Shown here: positions 1-11,724 of the stretch, piece by piece
Numbering within the stretch: position 1 is the stretch's first letter
How the letters are laid out: every line of letters starts with the position of its first letter
Assembly: GCA_021464415.1 (NCBI GenBank)
Contig: CM038467.1
Span: forward strand, 51,255,309 to 51,319,308
From: Lonicera japonica
Taxonomy: Eukaryota > Streptophyta > Magnoliopsida > Dipsacales > Caprifoliaceae
Direction: 5' to 3'
Length of the DNA: 64,000 nucleotides
Position numbers and translations under genes: made by a program
The notes under the pieces: model-generated
Told to the model about the DNA's origin: nothing
Database searches by the model: none
Seen by the model: only the letters and a program-made list of their open reading frames with translations

Positions 1-1036
1 GAGGGAGGTGATACGACAGCGGCTCCGGAGCAGCCACCTCAGACGACACCAGTGGAGGAGCGGCGTACTGAGGGTTTTGAGTTCCCTACCGGCCCTTCTG
101 TGTCTCCGGAGGTCCTCTTTGCTGCTGCTGAGGCTGCCGAGGGGAGAGCGGGACTTTTTGAGAGGTCCTGGGAGCCTGCGGACCTTGGGGCAGATTACGA
201 GCAGTTTGGGAGGACTCCTCCTGCTGCGGTGGCTACTCCTTCTAGTGGGGTACCTCCTTTGAGGGCGACGGTCATGGTGGATCCTCCAGGGGTCCGCACC
301 TACGCCACGTTGACTCCTCTTCCGACGACTGCTATGGGGCCTCTAGCCCGATCTCCAGGTCTCGGCGGCTCCTCTTCTCGCCCTCTCTTGTTCCCTATTC
401 GTGAGGAGGGAGGGTCCATTTCTGCGGCTGTTCCTGCGGGGTCGTCTATTCCGTGGGTAGATCTACCCCCACTCCCCAGAGATATCTCTTATGTCGGCGC
501 CGGCTTACGTCGATATCCTGTCCCGGAGTACCCTCTTCCTGAGGATACTTTCGACTACCTGGGTGGTCGCCCTGGTGACGAAGTACCTTCTTTACCTTCT
601 CTTGATTTCATCTATACTTATTTATTCTCTTGACTATGCTGATTCTCTTATCTTATGTCTTTTACAGATGGTGAGTGTACAGGTGGCAGATTTTCGGGCT
701 TGGCACGCCCAGTACCTCTACAGTTGGAACCTGCTCCAGTACGTCGGTTGAGACCCTCCAGCTTACATGCGTGACTATCAGAGGGCTATTGACGTCTCCC
801 TACGTCCGGACGACCCCTTGACTTCCTCTCATGCTCGGTCGGAGTCTAGGAGGAGTAGCAGTCGGACTTCTAGGCGATTCCGATCCTCGGTGATCCGCCC
901 GACGGCACCGATTCAGTCTACGGGGCCTTCCCAGACGGCAGTTCCCCCAGTTCCCGGCATCCCAGTCGTTGATCTTACTCCCGAGGAGGGCTCGGGTGAT
1001 AGTGGGAGCGTGTCAAAACGTGCTCGAGTAGATTAG
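1..1036 (+). pseudogene. PMD-family gene of element A (3' portion, antisense to A's pol)
   Basis: This is the 3' end of a plant mobile domain gene, identified by alignment with the fuller copy in element B (26110-22511). An exon runs from before base 1 to 582, with a donor GTACCT at 583. An 85-base intron ends in a TTTTACAG acceptor, and the last exon is 668-1036, ending TAG. The exons encode a Pro/Gly-rich segment, then a basic Ser/Arg-rich tail (repeated SRRSSSRTSRR-type residues) and an acidic C-terminus. The last exon has an in-frame TGA at 749-751 where B has CGA, so it is a pseudogene. PMD proteins in plants include MAIN/MAIL1-type nuclear factors and many transposon-borne relatives. 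The function here is unknown. Confidence 0.8.
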
Positions 1037-1368
1037 TTTTCCCTTTCTGCATTTAGTGTTAGTTCGGACAGATATGTATTTATTTAGACATGTTTAGGCA
1101 GATATTTTAGTTTTAAAAATTGTTCTTTTATTGGATTTTATAAAATATCTTTATTTGTGTCTGATTGTACTTTTATTCTCTGTCTGTGAAAGATATATAT
1201 ATATACATGAGTCGGTGATTTTGAAGCCATACCTTGTAGCGTAGTGATACTTATGTCTCCTGTAAAAAGAACAAAGTGAGAACAAGAAAGCATCCAGAAG
1301 TGATTCTTTTGGCAAAAATGACTGTTATGTGTAAGGAAAATAAAAATAGGGTGACCCTAAATGGGTTT
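1037..1368. other. Spacer between the two antisense genes of element A
   Basis: About 330 bases of AT-rich sequence lie between the PMD stop and the promoter of the DUF7745-like gene. It includes a short TA run near 1195-1204. The equivalent spacer in B is at 22187-22510. No coding sequence is visible. It presumably holds the PMD polyadenylation region, but no specific signal can be assigned. Confidence 0.5.
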
Positions 1369-1445
1369 GTTGCGCGACAATCCCTCCTGGACATGGGTTT
1401 GTCGCGCGACAAACAGGTACAGAGCCCTACTTTTTGCTATAAATA
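1369..1445 (+). promoter_or_regulatory. Promoter of A's DUF7745-like gene: two TGTCGCGCGACA-type palindromes and TATA box
   Basis: A decayed palindrome (TGTTGCGCGACA, 1369-1380) and a perfect 18-bp palindrome GTTTGTCGCGCGACAAAC (1397-1414) lie 24 bp upstream of TATAAATA at 1438-1445. The start codon is at 1484, only 38 bp beyond the TATA box, so the 5' UTR would be very short. The same palindrome and TATA arrangement is present in the LTRs of A, B, E and F and upstream of B's antisense genes. Confidence 0.7.
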
Positions 1446-1483
1446 CACCCATCTTCCTTCCTTCATCCCCACACCTTCCAAAA

Positions 1484-1969
1484 ATGTCCTCTTATCGCAC
1501 AAAATCTGATTTTTCTTACGTCAATGCTCGAGATGCTTTGATATCTTCTGAAAACGGTCTGAACTTTGGTGCTTTTAGTCCTTTAGCGGGCTGGTGCCAT
1601 CGTCCGGTCGATTTTTCCTTTCTGTTAGGTGCTTTGTATTTCTGGAGTCCTGCAGACCATCTTTTCCGCTTTGGAATAGATGAGCTTTGTCCGACTTATG
1701 AGGAGTTCTCTTGGCTGTTGCGTTCGGACGTTCGTCTCCCCATGGCAGTTCCCATAGAAGAAATTGGTCCTCGAGATATGCTGATTTCTTTGTTAGCCAT
1801 TCCCCAAGCGGCCTGTGATGGTTTTATTACCGATGGACTCCTTGACCTCCAAAAAATGTTGAGGTTCTTTCATCGTTATGAAGATAAGGCCTCTTACGGC
1901 GTGGGGCGTACTGCTGCGGCCTTGATCTACCTTGTTTCTGATATGTTACTGGTGACGGGCTCTTCCCGT
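1484..1969 (+). pseudogene. DUF7745-like gene of element A, 5' part (split by insertion of B)
   Basis: The start is ATG 1484, chosen because it begins the protein block shared with B's copy (22068 on the - strand) and follows a TATA box by 38 bp. The first 162 codons are open here and include a region with ...HLFRFG..ELCPTYEEFSWLL. I recall this from a plant protein family (DUF7745) common in retrotransposon-rich regions, and I know no function for it. The frame is cut at 1969 by element B and resumes at 28955, after removal of the duplicated CCCGT. This N-terminal part keeps TGG at the codon where B's copy has TAG. Confidence 0.75.
1965..1969. repeat. Target site duplication CCCGT, left copy (element B)
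   Basis: CCCGT precedes B's 5' LTR and recurs at 28950-28954 directly after B's 3' LTR. Removing B and one copy restores continuity with the uninterrupted DUF7745-like gene in B itself. This confirms B as a genuine integrase-mediated insertion. Confidence 0.95.
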
Positions 1970-2075
1970 TGTAGACACCTCGATCCGTGACCCCCGCAAG
2001 AACCCTAACGACCTTCGAGAACTGCTGTTTCTGGACTCCGTAACCCACCCGAACACCCGAGAATGCCCCGGAAGC

Positions 2076-2094
2076 GTTTGTTGGCCAAACAAAC
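2076..2094. other. U3 inverted repeat in B's 5' LTR
   Basis: GTTTGTTGGCCAAACAAAC forms a near-perfect inverted repeat just upstream of the TGTCGCGCGACA array. Equivalent inverted repeats with slightly different cores occur in A's LTR (39081-39100) and E's LTR (40699-40719). Confidence 0.55.
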
Positions 2095-2110
2095 ATATTT
2101 TAAAGTGAAA

Positions 2111-2293
2111 TGTCGCACGACATTCAAGATTGTCGCACGACAGTCAAGATTGTCGTGCGACATACTGGTGTATGTCGCGCGACAAACACCCCACCACTCC
2201 ACTTTCTGACTCATCAGTGAGTCAGAATCATCATTAAAGTAAAATGTCGCGTGACAAACACCCCACCACTCCACCTTTTCGCCACTATAAATA
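2111..2293 (+). promoter_or_regulatory. LTR promoter of B: five palindromes and TATA box
   Basis: Copies of TGTCGCGCGACA or single-transition derivatives lie at 2111, 2131, 2151, 2173 and 2245. The first four are spaced 20-22 bp. TATAAATA is at 2286-2293, 30 bp after the last palindrome. The variants TGTCGCACGACA, TGTCGTGCGACA and TGTCGCGTGACA each differ by one CpG-type transition. The transcription start is expected about 30 bp downstream and was not mapped. Confidence 0.75.
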
Positions 2294-3244
2294 GGCCAGC
2301 AGCCCCCAAGGTTTAAGGACACCAACATCACAGCTGAAAACAGCAAGAAAAATCGCCAGAGTAGTGCAAAAAACGGTAACAAGCATTCTCGAGTATCGTT
2401 TTATTTCCGAAGAATTATCGAATCTATTCTCGACACTCGACGTGTCCGGTCTCGGGAATCGAATTCTCAGAAATATCTGAAGAAGGAGAAGATTATTATC
2501 GCCGGAGATCTCTCTGCCGTATTATATTTTCTTTCTTATTATTATTCTCGTCGGGAAGGTAACGAAAGTCTCTTCTAGTAATTAAATAAGATATTTGTAT
2601 ATTAGTTTTATTGTAAACTTTTAGAATTCAATTTTTTCTAAGTGGCAACATGGTTGTGCTAGGTTCCTAACGCGCTCGGAAATCAGGTTTATCTGTGTAC
2701 TTGTTTTATTTCTGTTGTTTTGTCCACATTTTATTTGAATAAACTTATTGCCAAGTTATAAATAGTCTACCGTCTTCAAAACAAAAGACCCGGATAAAAC
2801 CATTTGCAAAACCAGAAGAGTAAGTATGTTATCGTCCGGATAAAATTCTGTTTTCAAAACCCGGACTGATACGACTTATCTAGGAATTAAAATCAACATA
2901 TCCTGTCTTCTCTATAGACTGCGACGTGTCTGATAACTCTCCTCAAAGAGTTCTAGTTCCATATTAAATTAGTCCCGATACAAGATTCGAACTTTTACAA
3001 AAGTAATCACAACCCGAGAAAACCGTCATTATCTGAGGAAATAATACGGGATACTCTTTCAAAATAAAAGGTTTTTGTCATTTGTATTTACATCTTTCAA
3101 TAATAAAAACATCGGATCTCGGAACACAAAGGTTTCTATCCCTTTCCCGTTTTCCCCCAGAAATTAGGATTTTTCATTTGAAAAGTAGTAGACTGTCAAT
3201 AAAAGCATCCAAGTTTTTCAACATAGAATAAACATATAAGACCA

Positions 3245-4822
3245 TGATAAGCACCCAAAACTGTTATTTTTAATTCCCCAAATGCCGAAATTTAAGTGTC
3301 AAAAATTGCATTATATTATCTAATGTTGACATTTAGTTGTTTTGCAGGTTCTTGTCTCAATTTATGTAATTAAATGCTTAACTTTGTTGAATATGTGAGA
3401 CAGGACACCTAAAGTTGCTCGGATAGTTTTTAAAGCATAACTTTTTGCTCGGAACTCCGAATCATGCGTTTCTTGAGCCTAAAATCAAGAGAATTTCGAG
3501 AGCTACAACTTTCCAGTTCAACACTTTTCCAAATTCGGCCATCTTCATATCCGAAATTTCATTGCAATATTCCGGCAGCAAAAGAAAAAAAGAGAGAAAA
3601 ATATCCCAAAAGTGTGTGTGCCCACTCTCATATTTTTTTAATCTCTCAACCCATAACCCAACACTCCACTACCTAGACAATGTCCACATTATTCTCTTAC
3701 ACACCCCACTCTCTAGACAAAGCCTATTATTCTCTTACACCCCCTCACCCCATTGTCTACTTTTCATGATTATGTTCCTCTCCCATTTTCACACATATAT
3801 TGATTCATATTTGGCCAAGAGAAGGAGACCACCTACGGGAGTTTGAAAGAAAGGAGGAGAGCTTGGAGCAAGAGAGCTTGTTCTAGAGAGAGAAAATATT
3901 TGAGTGCTACATATTTTTCTTCTTCTTGTATTATTGTTTCATTTTATTGAAGAAGATAATATTGTAGAGTGTTGAGAGAAATTCTTTTACTCACATATTT
4001 GGAGATATTTAAGGAGCTATTTTATTATTTGTTTTGTTCTTCTATCTTTATGGAAGGCTAATCTCCCTTTCAAGGGGAGAGATGAAGCCTCATTTTTATT
4101 TGTGATTTAGAATTTTATAATATTGCATAAATATACTCATTTGTGATTTTTCTTAAATAAGATCTTTGGATCACTCTACATACCATAGGTGATCCCATTT
4201 TGGTTTTTATACTTGACTTAAGAGATGAGCTACATACCATAGGATTTTCTTAAGTTCATTTTATTTTCCCAAATTTATCTTCTAGTTCTTTAATGTTAAT
4301 GTAAGTGAGTGACAACCTTGTATTATTATTATTTCTAAAAGAAGAAAATATAGATCTTGAAAGGAAAAATCTCTTATAAACAAATAAATTGTCAAATACT
4401 ATTTGGTTATCTTTTGGGTTCACTCTACATACCATAGGTGATTCCATTTAATCAAACTAGTATAGAATTTATTTTGGGTATATATGTGCAATAATATATT
4501 ATTCTAGATCCATTGATAATTTGGTGGTGGATTCTTAACTCTTGAAATCCCTACACTTTATTTCTCCAAGACAACTTTCTCTACTTTCATTACATTTTAG
4601 TAGTATTAAAATTATTCCTAAGAAAAGTAAGCATTTCTAAAAGAAAAAAAAATGGTTTTTATTCTAAATCTATTATTTTCTCAACTTTGTTTTCATTGAT
4701 TCATAAAACAACTCCCGTGGATTTGACCCCTTACTACTACTATCTACGTTACTAATATATTTTGTAGGTACATAAGGGTCTTTGATCAAGCTATTTTTAG
4801 CGACGAAGATAGCTCCATATCA
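3245..4822 (+). repeat. 5' LTR of element C
   Basis: This 1,578-bp direct repeat is nearly identical to 15272-16848. It begins TGATAAGC and ends ATATCA, directly before the primer binding site. Differences seen are a C/A substitution near 3521, a G/T substitution near 3557, and a CCC versus CC run near 4269. It is AT-rich, and no clear TATA box could be chosen with confidence. Confidence 0.95.
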
Positions 4823-4824
4823 AA

Positions 4825-4842
4825 TGGCGCCGTTGCCGGGGA
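4825..4842 (+). promoter_or_regulatory. Primer binding site of C (tRNA-Asp)
   Basis: TGGCGCCGTTGCCGGGGA lies two bases after the 5' LTR. It is complementary to the 3' end of plant tRNA-Asp (known sequence) and primes minus-strand DNA synthesis. Confidence 0.93.
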
Positions 4843-5915
4843 GCTGACGCCAATGAAAATGACGTGAAGACTTTTTGAGATTTGTTAGATTTAGTTGTAA
4901 TTATTCGATTTGGTTGTAAAATTTATTTTTTTTGGACATTTTGGACTGTTTAAAAACTGTAATATTTATTTATATGGTGTTCTGGGACTGCCCAGATTAA
5001 GTGTTAAAAAAAAAAAAAAAAAAAAAACCCAAAAAAAAAAAAAGGTTGCAAAAGGGAAACTGGACAAAATAGAGACTGCATTTTTGAAAAAAAAAAAAAA
5101 AAAGAATAGAACACTTGAAGACTCTCTATTTTGGGTCAGTAGGACTCTCGGGGACGACTGAAATTTAGGAGAAATTTCCCCCCGATCGACTCAACCGAAT
5201 CATCACCCGCTTGCGGGAGGTACATTTTTTATCACTCGCGAATCTCCTGTCAGCGAGTCAATTCCTATGTGCTCTAATTGCTATGTGTTTATTTTTTAGC
5301 ACATTTATTTTGAATGGTGAATGATGAATAATTGGACCTAAAGCCTAGCCCGGCTATTGAAACGAGTTGGGATTTCATCACCCACTCAATCGCTTATCCA
5401 TTTGCTTGTGATCCTAAGCCATCATTAATTAAAATCAACTCACTAGCAAGCCAAATAGGATTCGGTGTTCATAGGACCTCTAAAGAAAAGAAGCGATCGG
5501 TAGCCACTCCAGTGAGCTCTTCCAAGCCTATGGTAGATTGACTAGTTGGTATTTAAGTGGTGCCTTTGTGACCCTCCAACATATTAGTCCTTCGGCCCTG
5601 ATTTGGGAGAATTTAATTGGTAAGCTTCTCGGACAATTTTTATTGTTCGTTTCGATCAAATCTGGACAAGAGTAGGAGCACAAAATTTTCAATCAGGTGG
5701 TGTCAAAGAGCTCGCGCTTTCCCACCCGTGAATAATTAAAATTGACTACCCTTTCACTAAATTGAAGATAAGAATTGGTTATATGCTATCTAGGAATTCT
5801 TTCCTTTATTAGTGTACGTCAACCAATTAGGATTGTAGTCATTTTGTGTCCTATTTTCTTGAACCACCAATCTATTCTTTTTGGAAAATCAAAATTTCAC
5901 AATATTTATCATTGG
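4843..5915 (+). other. 5' leader of element C
   Basis: This untranslated leader between the primer site and the first gag ATG is about 1.07 kb long. It contains long A-runs around 5007-5043 and 5088-5103, where the assembly may be length-uncertain. No ORF with recognisable similarity is seen. A packaging signal would be expected here but none can be identified. Confidence 0.6.
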
Positions 5916-7290
5916 ATGCGAAAGTCCAAAAGGCTACTGAACCGATCACGTAGCAATTCAACTCTTGATTCACGAGATACGGATCTCTGTGATCTTATAG
6001 TTGACCTCACCCCATTTTCCATAGTCTCGAGTCCAAGTTCACCCACATCTCCTATCGTTCAAATTCCCCATCCGGAAATGGCGGAAGAACGTCCATTGAA
6101 AGACTACTTTGCTCCTATCACCGCAAATCCTCCATCTTGTATTGTCCTCCCAGCTACTACAGCTACTCATTTTGAAATTCGTCCGGCGACGATTTCAATG
6201 TTACCCAGTTTTCATGGCTTAGACCGAGAGAGTCCATACCCTCACTTGGGAAAATTTCTCAATGTCTGTGCAACCTTTAAGAACCAAAATCTAAACGATG
6301 AGAATGTCCGGTTAAGGTTGTTCCATTTCTCTCTTCATGACAAAGCTTCTTTGTGGCTTAATTCTTTGCCACAAGATTCAATTCGCTCATGGGATCAATT
6401 GGCCAAAAAGTTCATGTCTAAATTCTACCCAATGAATCGAACAAATGAAATGCGTCAATCCATCCAAGATTTTCGTCAGAAAGACAATGAACAATTTTAT
6501 GAAGCATGGGATAGATTTCAGGATTTCATTATCAAATGCCCTCATCACGGCATTGATAAAAGTCGTCTAGTCCAATGTTTTTATAATGGTCTCAGTCCCA
6601 CTTCTCGTAACATGATAGAGTCCATGCACAAGGAAAGTTCATGCACCTCACTCCCACTGAAGCCTACATTTTTTAACTGAATTAGGAGAAGATTCACAGC
6701 AGTGGGATGCTTCTAATGAATTTTCTAGGTCTGACCCAAGTCTTAGAACTGGTGGTAGGTATGAAATCAAGAGTGACCCAGAGTTAAAGAACTTGATGCA
6801 AGGTTTAACAGCTTTGACCAAAACAGTGGAGGCTTTAGCTTGTTCAATGCAAAAGCAAACTGTTGAGCTTACTCCAATCATGAGTGTCCATAGTGAGCCC
6901 AACACATTTCCATGCACTGTCTGTTCTAGTGTACACCATACCGCTCACTCATGCCCAACCTTCTTTCCTGAACCTGAGCCAATTATGGAACAAGCCTTTG
7001 AGTTTAATAACTTTAGGAAGCCCAATCCGGCTAGTTTCAGCCAGACATACAATTCTGAGTGGAGGAACCATCCTAACTTTTCTTGGAAGCAAGATCAATC
7101 TTCGAATCCGCAACACTCACAACCTCAAGTTAGGGGTCCCCAGGTTTCCAAGCCCAAGCTAGGCAGAACCCAAACCAGTTTCCAAATGATCGCCATCATT
7201 TTTCGCATCAAAATGGAAACCATTCGGGAAATCAACAGATTGTCCATTCGTCTAGTCATTCTTATGGTTCTGCGCCTCAGTTAAGTGCTA
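5916..7290 (+). pseudogene. gag: Athila gag polyprotein (capsid and nucleocapsid), frameshifted
   Basis: The first in-frame ATG is 5916 and another is at 6078. The open frame continues to 6680 and encodes an Athila-type capsid region (..LPSFHGLDRE.., ..ASLWLNSLP.., ..FYPMNRTNEMRQSI..). The frame breaks near 6632 (GG where GGG is expected) and again in the T-run near 6669. Coding similarity then continues in other frames to about 7284. A zinc knuckle of C-X2-C-X4-H-X4-C type (CTVC...H....C) lies near 6917-6955. The product would form virus-like particles and bind element RNA. The frameshifts are single-base homopolymer losses, so they may be real decay or assembly error. Confidence 0.85.
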
Positions 7291-7360
7291 GTAGAGAGTT
7301 GGTTCCTCAACTTCCATATGCTGCCCTCAACAGCAATCGAAATCAGCTCTCGAAGACCTT

Positions 7361-7936
7361 ATGTTGCAAATTCTCACGCAACAACAACAAACTCTTAATG
7401 CCCATACACAAAGCACCTCTCAAGCAATCCAACAAATGCAACAACAGTTGAGTCAATTGACTGCTGAGAGAGACAAGGGTAAATTCCCTAGTCAACCAAT
7501 TGCTAATCCAAAAGGTAATAGCAAAGAGCCTGTGTATGAGGTTGGTTCCTTTTCTGGTCAAGACCAATTTCAAGGTGAGTTGAAGTCTGTCACCACCTTA
7601 AGATCAGGACGGCAAATTGATAATCATGTTGAAATGCCTAATGATTCCATTGAGAATGATACATATGTCATTCCCAAATTCCCTCCTAGTGAACCAGAAG
7701 GTGTGGTTCAAGATACAAATTTGTCGAAGGAGGATTCCAAAGTTTCACTCAAGAAAAAAGAAGGGACTCAACCTAAGGAAACAATTTATGTGCCTCGGGC
7801 ACCCTTTCCTGACAGGTTAGCATTGACCACCAAAGCGAAGCACTTTGATGAGATTAAGGAAGTGTTCCAAAATGTTCATATCAACATTCCATTCTTACTG
7901 CCATCAAACAAATCCCTTCGTATGCTAAGTTCTTGA
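7361..7936 (+). pseudogene. Athila gag C-terminus / pol linker
   Basis: This is a 191-codon open stretch, Gln-rich at its start. It is followed by a segment (..TLRSGRQI.. and later ..YVPRAPFPDRL..) that precedes the protease in Athila elements. It ends in a stop at 7934-7936 while the protease frame continues from about 7933, so one small indel separates them. The start given is the ORF limit, not a proven initiation site. Confidence 0.7.
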
Positions 7937-9353
7937 AAGACTTGTGTACTGTCAAGCGGAGGACAAATGTCCCACATGATGCTTTCATAGCCGAACAGGC
8001 TACATCTGTCATTCAGCAAAAGACTGTTGTCAAATACAAAGATCCTGGTCGTCCTACGATCCCATGCAAGTTAGGTAACAAGTATTCAACTCAAGCGTTA
8101 CTTGATTTAGGAGCCAGTGTTAATTTGTTACCATATTCTCTCTACCAAGAGTTGGGCTTGCAAGATATGAAGCCCACTCGAGTCACTCTGCAATTGGCAG
8201 ATCGTTCTGTCAAAGTCCCCCGAGGAATTGTTGAGGATGTTTTGGTTAAGGTGTCTGACTTTTATTACCCAGTTGATTTCATAGTTCTAGACACCCAGCC
8301 CTCTGATGAAAACTCCATCCCAATCATTTTGGGACGTCCTTTTCTTGCCACTGCAAATGCGCTCATTAACTGTAGGAATGGGTCTATGACTCTTACCTTT
8401 GGTAATTTGACAGTGGAAGTCAATATTTTTCAACTCATGAAACATCCATCTGATGTTGAAATGGTAGAAGAAGTGTGTGTTATCGATAGTCTTGTTCAAG
8501 AAATGGTGGACCATTCTTATCCTGACGATCCTATCCAACAATGTCTGAATTTTCTTGAATCAGATTTTGATTTAGATGATGCCATGGATAGTGTCAATTC
8601 TTTGTTAGACTCCACCACTTTGATAGACATTGATAAATGGATCACTGAGAATGAAACTTGGACAGATTGCTTTGAATCTCTTCATCTTGAACCAATTCTT
8701 GGTATAGATACTGGCCCTAACAGTGTGGTTAAGTCTGATTGCGAGTCAATGCTTGCAACTATGCCTGAAACTGAGTTCACCAATGTTCAGGATTCACAAA
8801 AAAGTTTGGACCTAAAGCCATTGCCTTCTGAGCTGAAATATGTCCATTTAGGTTCAAATCAAACTCATCCAGTCATCATTGCCTCCGACTTGACTTCCGA
8901 GCAAGAAGTTAATCTAGTCGATGTTCTAAGAAAGCATAAATCAGCCTTGGGTTGGAACATATCTGACCTTAAAGGTATCAGTCCGACTATTTGTAGTCAT
9001 CGCATCCATTTGGAAGATGGTGCAAAAACTTCTCGTGAGCCACAACGTCGATTGAACCCAGTCATGAAAGAAGTTGTTCGATCAGAAATCCTTAAGTTGC
9101 TTGATGTAGGAATCATATACCCTATCTCTGACAGCCAATGGGTCAGCCCCATTCATGTTGTTCCAAAGAAATCTGGTATCACTGTTGTAAAAAATAGTGA
9201 TAATGAGCTAGTCCCAACCAGAATCTCGACTGGATGGCGTGTCTGTATTGATTACCGAAAGCTAAATAGTGTCACAAGGAAAGATCATTTTCCTCTTCCT
9301 TTCATAGACCAAATGCTTGAGCGACTTGCTGGACATTCTTTTATTGTTTCCTA
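7937..9353 (+). pseudogene. pol: Athila protease and N-terminal reverse transcriptase, + copy
   Basis: A 473-codon frame contains an aspartic protease with active-site D-L-G-A-S at about residues 58-62, the form common in Athila. It has the downstream I-I-L-G-R-P-F-L motif, then a linker and the RT fingers (..WRVCIDYRKLN.., ..DHFPLPFIDQML..). The frame ends early because the T-run near 9339-9343 has four Ts. The inverted copy of the same segment (13661-13670) has five and stays open. RT continues in another frame to 10583. Confidence 0.88.
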
Positions 9354-10583
9354 GATGGATATTCTGGGTACAATCAAATTCCCATTGATCCTCAAGACCA
9401 AGAAAAAACTACTTTCACATGTCCATTTGGCACATTTGCCTATTCACGCATGCCATTCGGCTTGTGCAATGCACCTGCGACTTTTCAAAGGTGTATGATG
9501 AGCATTTTCAGTGATATGGTGGAACGATTCTTAGAGGTCTTTATGGACGATTTCTCTGTGTATGGCTCATCCTTTGATCAATGCCTTTCTCATCTGACCA
9601 TGGTGTTAGAACGATGCCAAGAAAAGAATTTAGTTCTTAATTGGGAAAAATGTCATTTCATGGTAAAAAAAGGTATTGTTTTGGGACATGTAATCTCTTG
9701 CAAAGGTATTGAGGTCGATAAGGCAAAGGTTGATTTAATCTCCTCTTTACCAGCTCCTAGGTCAATTAAGGACATCCGTTCTTTTTTAGGGCATGCCGGT
9801 TTCTATCGGCGATTTATCAAGGATTTTTCTAAGATAGCCCGACCTTTGACTAATCTTCTTTCGAAAGACGTGCCTTTTGTCTTCAATGAAGCTTGTGTCA
9901 TTGCTTTTGAGCGTCTTAAATCCGAGTTGATCTCAGCTCCGATTATTCGACCTCCTGATTGGGATCTCCCGTTTGAAATCATGTGCGATGCATCTGATTA
10001 TGCCATTGGGGCTGTTTTGGGGCAGAGAGTTAATAAACGTTCTCATGTGATTCATTATGCTAGCAAAACTCTCAATCCAGCCCAACTCAATTACACAACG
10101 ACTGAGAAAGAATTGTTGGCGGTCGTCTTTGCCCTCGACAAATTTCGTGCATACCTTCTTGGATCTCCAGTCACTGTGTACTCTGATCATTCGGCCTTAA
10201 GGTACCTTCTAAGCAAAAAAGATGCCAAATCTCGCCTCATCCGTTGGATCCTCTTGCTCCAAGAATTTAACTTGGCAATCAAAGATAAAAAGGGTACTGA
10301 GAATGTGGTCGCTGACCACCTGTCTAGACTCACTGCTATGTCTGAAAATGGCCATTTGCCTATATCCGAGTCATTCCCTGATGAGCAACTTTTTGCTATT
10401 TCTCAGTCACCATGGTTTGCTGATATTGTCAACTTTCTTGTCACTAACCAAATTCCCATTCATTGGACAAAGCAAGACAAGTCCAAATTCATGTCCATGG
10501 TCAAATACTACTCATGGGATGATCATTTTCTCTTCAAGTATTGTCCTGATCAAATCATCCGTAGAATGTGTCCCCGGGTTTGA
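9343..10583 (+). pseudogene. pol: Athila reverse transcriptase (palm onward) and RNase H
   Basis: This continues RT after the frame break, with the catalytic F-M-D-D box near 9540-9551 and the thumb/connection (..[13 protein letters not shown]..). RNase H has the acidic residues in [17 protein letters not shown] and [10 protein letters not shown]. The frame stops at 10581-10583 at the start of the integrase zinc-binding region, where an extra A near 10563 shifts the reading. Residues look otherwise functional, and the segment 8616-10243 is duplicated in inverted orientation at 12771-14398. Confidence 0.9.
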
Positions 10584-11724
10584 GCAAAATAAGATCCTTT
10601 CATTTGCCATAACCATGCATGTGGTGGCCATTTTAGCTCGAAAGAAGAAAACTGCTGCAAAAGTTTTGCAAAGCGGGTTTTACTGGCCCACCCTTTTTCG
10701 CAACGCTCATGAATTTTGTAAAGCCTGTCCAAATTGTCAACAATTAGGACGGCTATCTCGAAGGCATATGATGCCTCTCACGCCCATCTTGATCGTTGAG
10801 ATCTTTGATGTTTGGGGGATCGACTTTATGGGCCCATTTCCCCCATTCTCATGGTTTTAAATATATCCTTATGGCAGTCGACTATGTCTCCAAGTGGATA
10901 GAAGCGATACCCTGTTACACAAATGATCAGTTGTTGTGAAATCGAGTTGTTGTGAAATTCTTGAAAGAATATGTCTTTGCTCGGTTTGGTACTCCAAGAG
11001 CCATCATCAGTGATAACGGTACACATTTTTGTAACCGTATCTTTGAGAATCTCGTTAAGAAGTATGGCATAACCCATAAACTTGCTTTGGCGTACCATCC
11101 CCAAACCAGTGGCCAGGTAGAAGTTTCAAATCGTCAGATTAAGCAAATTCTTGAAAAGACAGTCAATCCAAGTAGGAAGATTGGTCTTTGCGACTTGCAG
11201 ATGCTCTTTGGGCATACCGCACCGCCTTCAAGACTCCTATAGGCATGTCCCCTTATCGCTTAATCTTTGGTAAGCCCTGTCACCTTCCAGTCGAACTTGA
11301 GCACAATGCATACTGGGCTATCAAAACCCTTAACTTTGATCTTGATAAAGCTGGTGAGCAAAGAAAGTTGCAACTCAATGAACTTGAGGAATTACGAAAT
11401 GATGCTTATGATCTGTCTAAGAAATACAAGGACAAAATGAAATGGATTCATGATCATAGCATATTGCGAAAAGAGTTTCATCCTGGACAGAAGAAAGTGT
11501 TATTGTATAATTCTCGCCTGCACCTTTTCCCTGGTAAATTGAAAACCAGGTGGGAAGGACCTTTCACTGTCCAATCTGTCACACCTTATGGTGCCATCAC
11601 TGTTGAAAATCCGAAAGATGGTACTACCTTTCAGGTCAATGGTCAAAGATTGAAACCATTCTTCGAGCTTAATTCATCTCTAGTAGAGCAAATTGACCTT
11701 GTTAATCCCATGTACCTTGAGTAA
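10560..11724 (+). pseudogene. pol: Athila integrase, multiply frameshifted
   Basis: It has an N-terminal zinc-binding region (C-P-N-C at about 10725-10740), then a core with D in W-G-I-D-F-M-G, D in S-D-N-G-T-H-F and E in the Q-V-E-V-S-N-R-Q region. The C-terminal domain (..[15 protein letters not shown]..) runs to the stop at 11722-11724. It is broken by frameshifts near 10563, 10603 and 10640 and by a stop after 10858. A 13-bp duplication of GTTGTTGTGAAAT around 10930-10960 introduces stops. It cannot produce a full-length integrase as given. Confidence 0.85.

Larger units (their letters stand above)
1970..3244 (+). repeat. 5' LTR of element B, first segment (interrupted by C)
   Basis: This is the upstream 1,275 bp of B's 5' LTR. 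It holds the U3 palindromes and TATA box (2111-2293). The LTR resumes at 16854 and ends at 17185, giving about 1.6 kb in total. The break at 3244 follows GACCA, which is repeated at 16849-16853 after C. It aligns with LTRs of A, E and F. Confidence 0.92.

Noticed and set aside
3445..3846. 133-codon ORF inside C's 5' LTR (and its counterpart at 15589-15873)
   Set aside because: It lies within untranslated LTR sequence, is shortened in the other LTR by a base change, and is low-complexity with no family similarity.
4825..4842. tRNA gene fragment
   Set aside because: It matches only the 18-nt complement of the tRNA-Asp 3' end directly after an LTR, so it is a primer binding site. The same applies to the tRNA-Arg-type sites.
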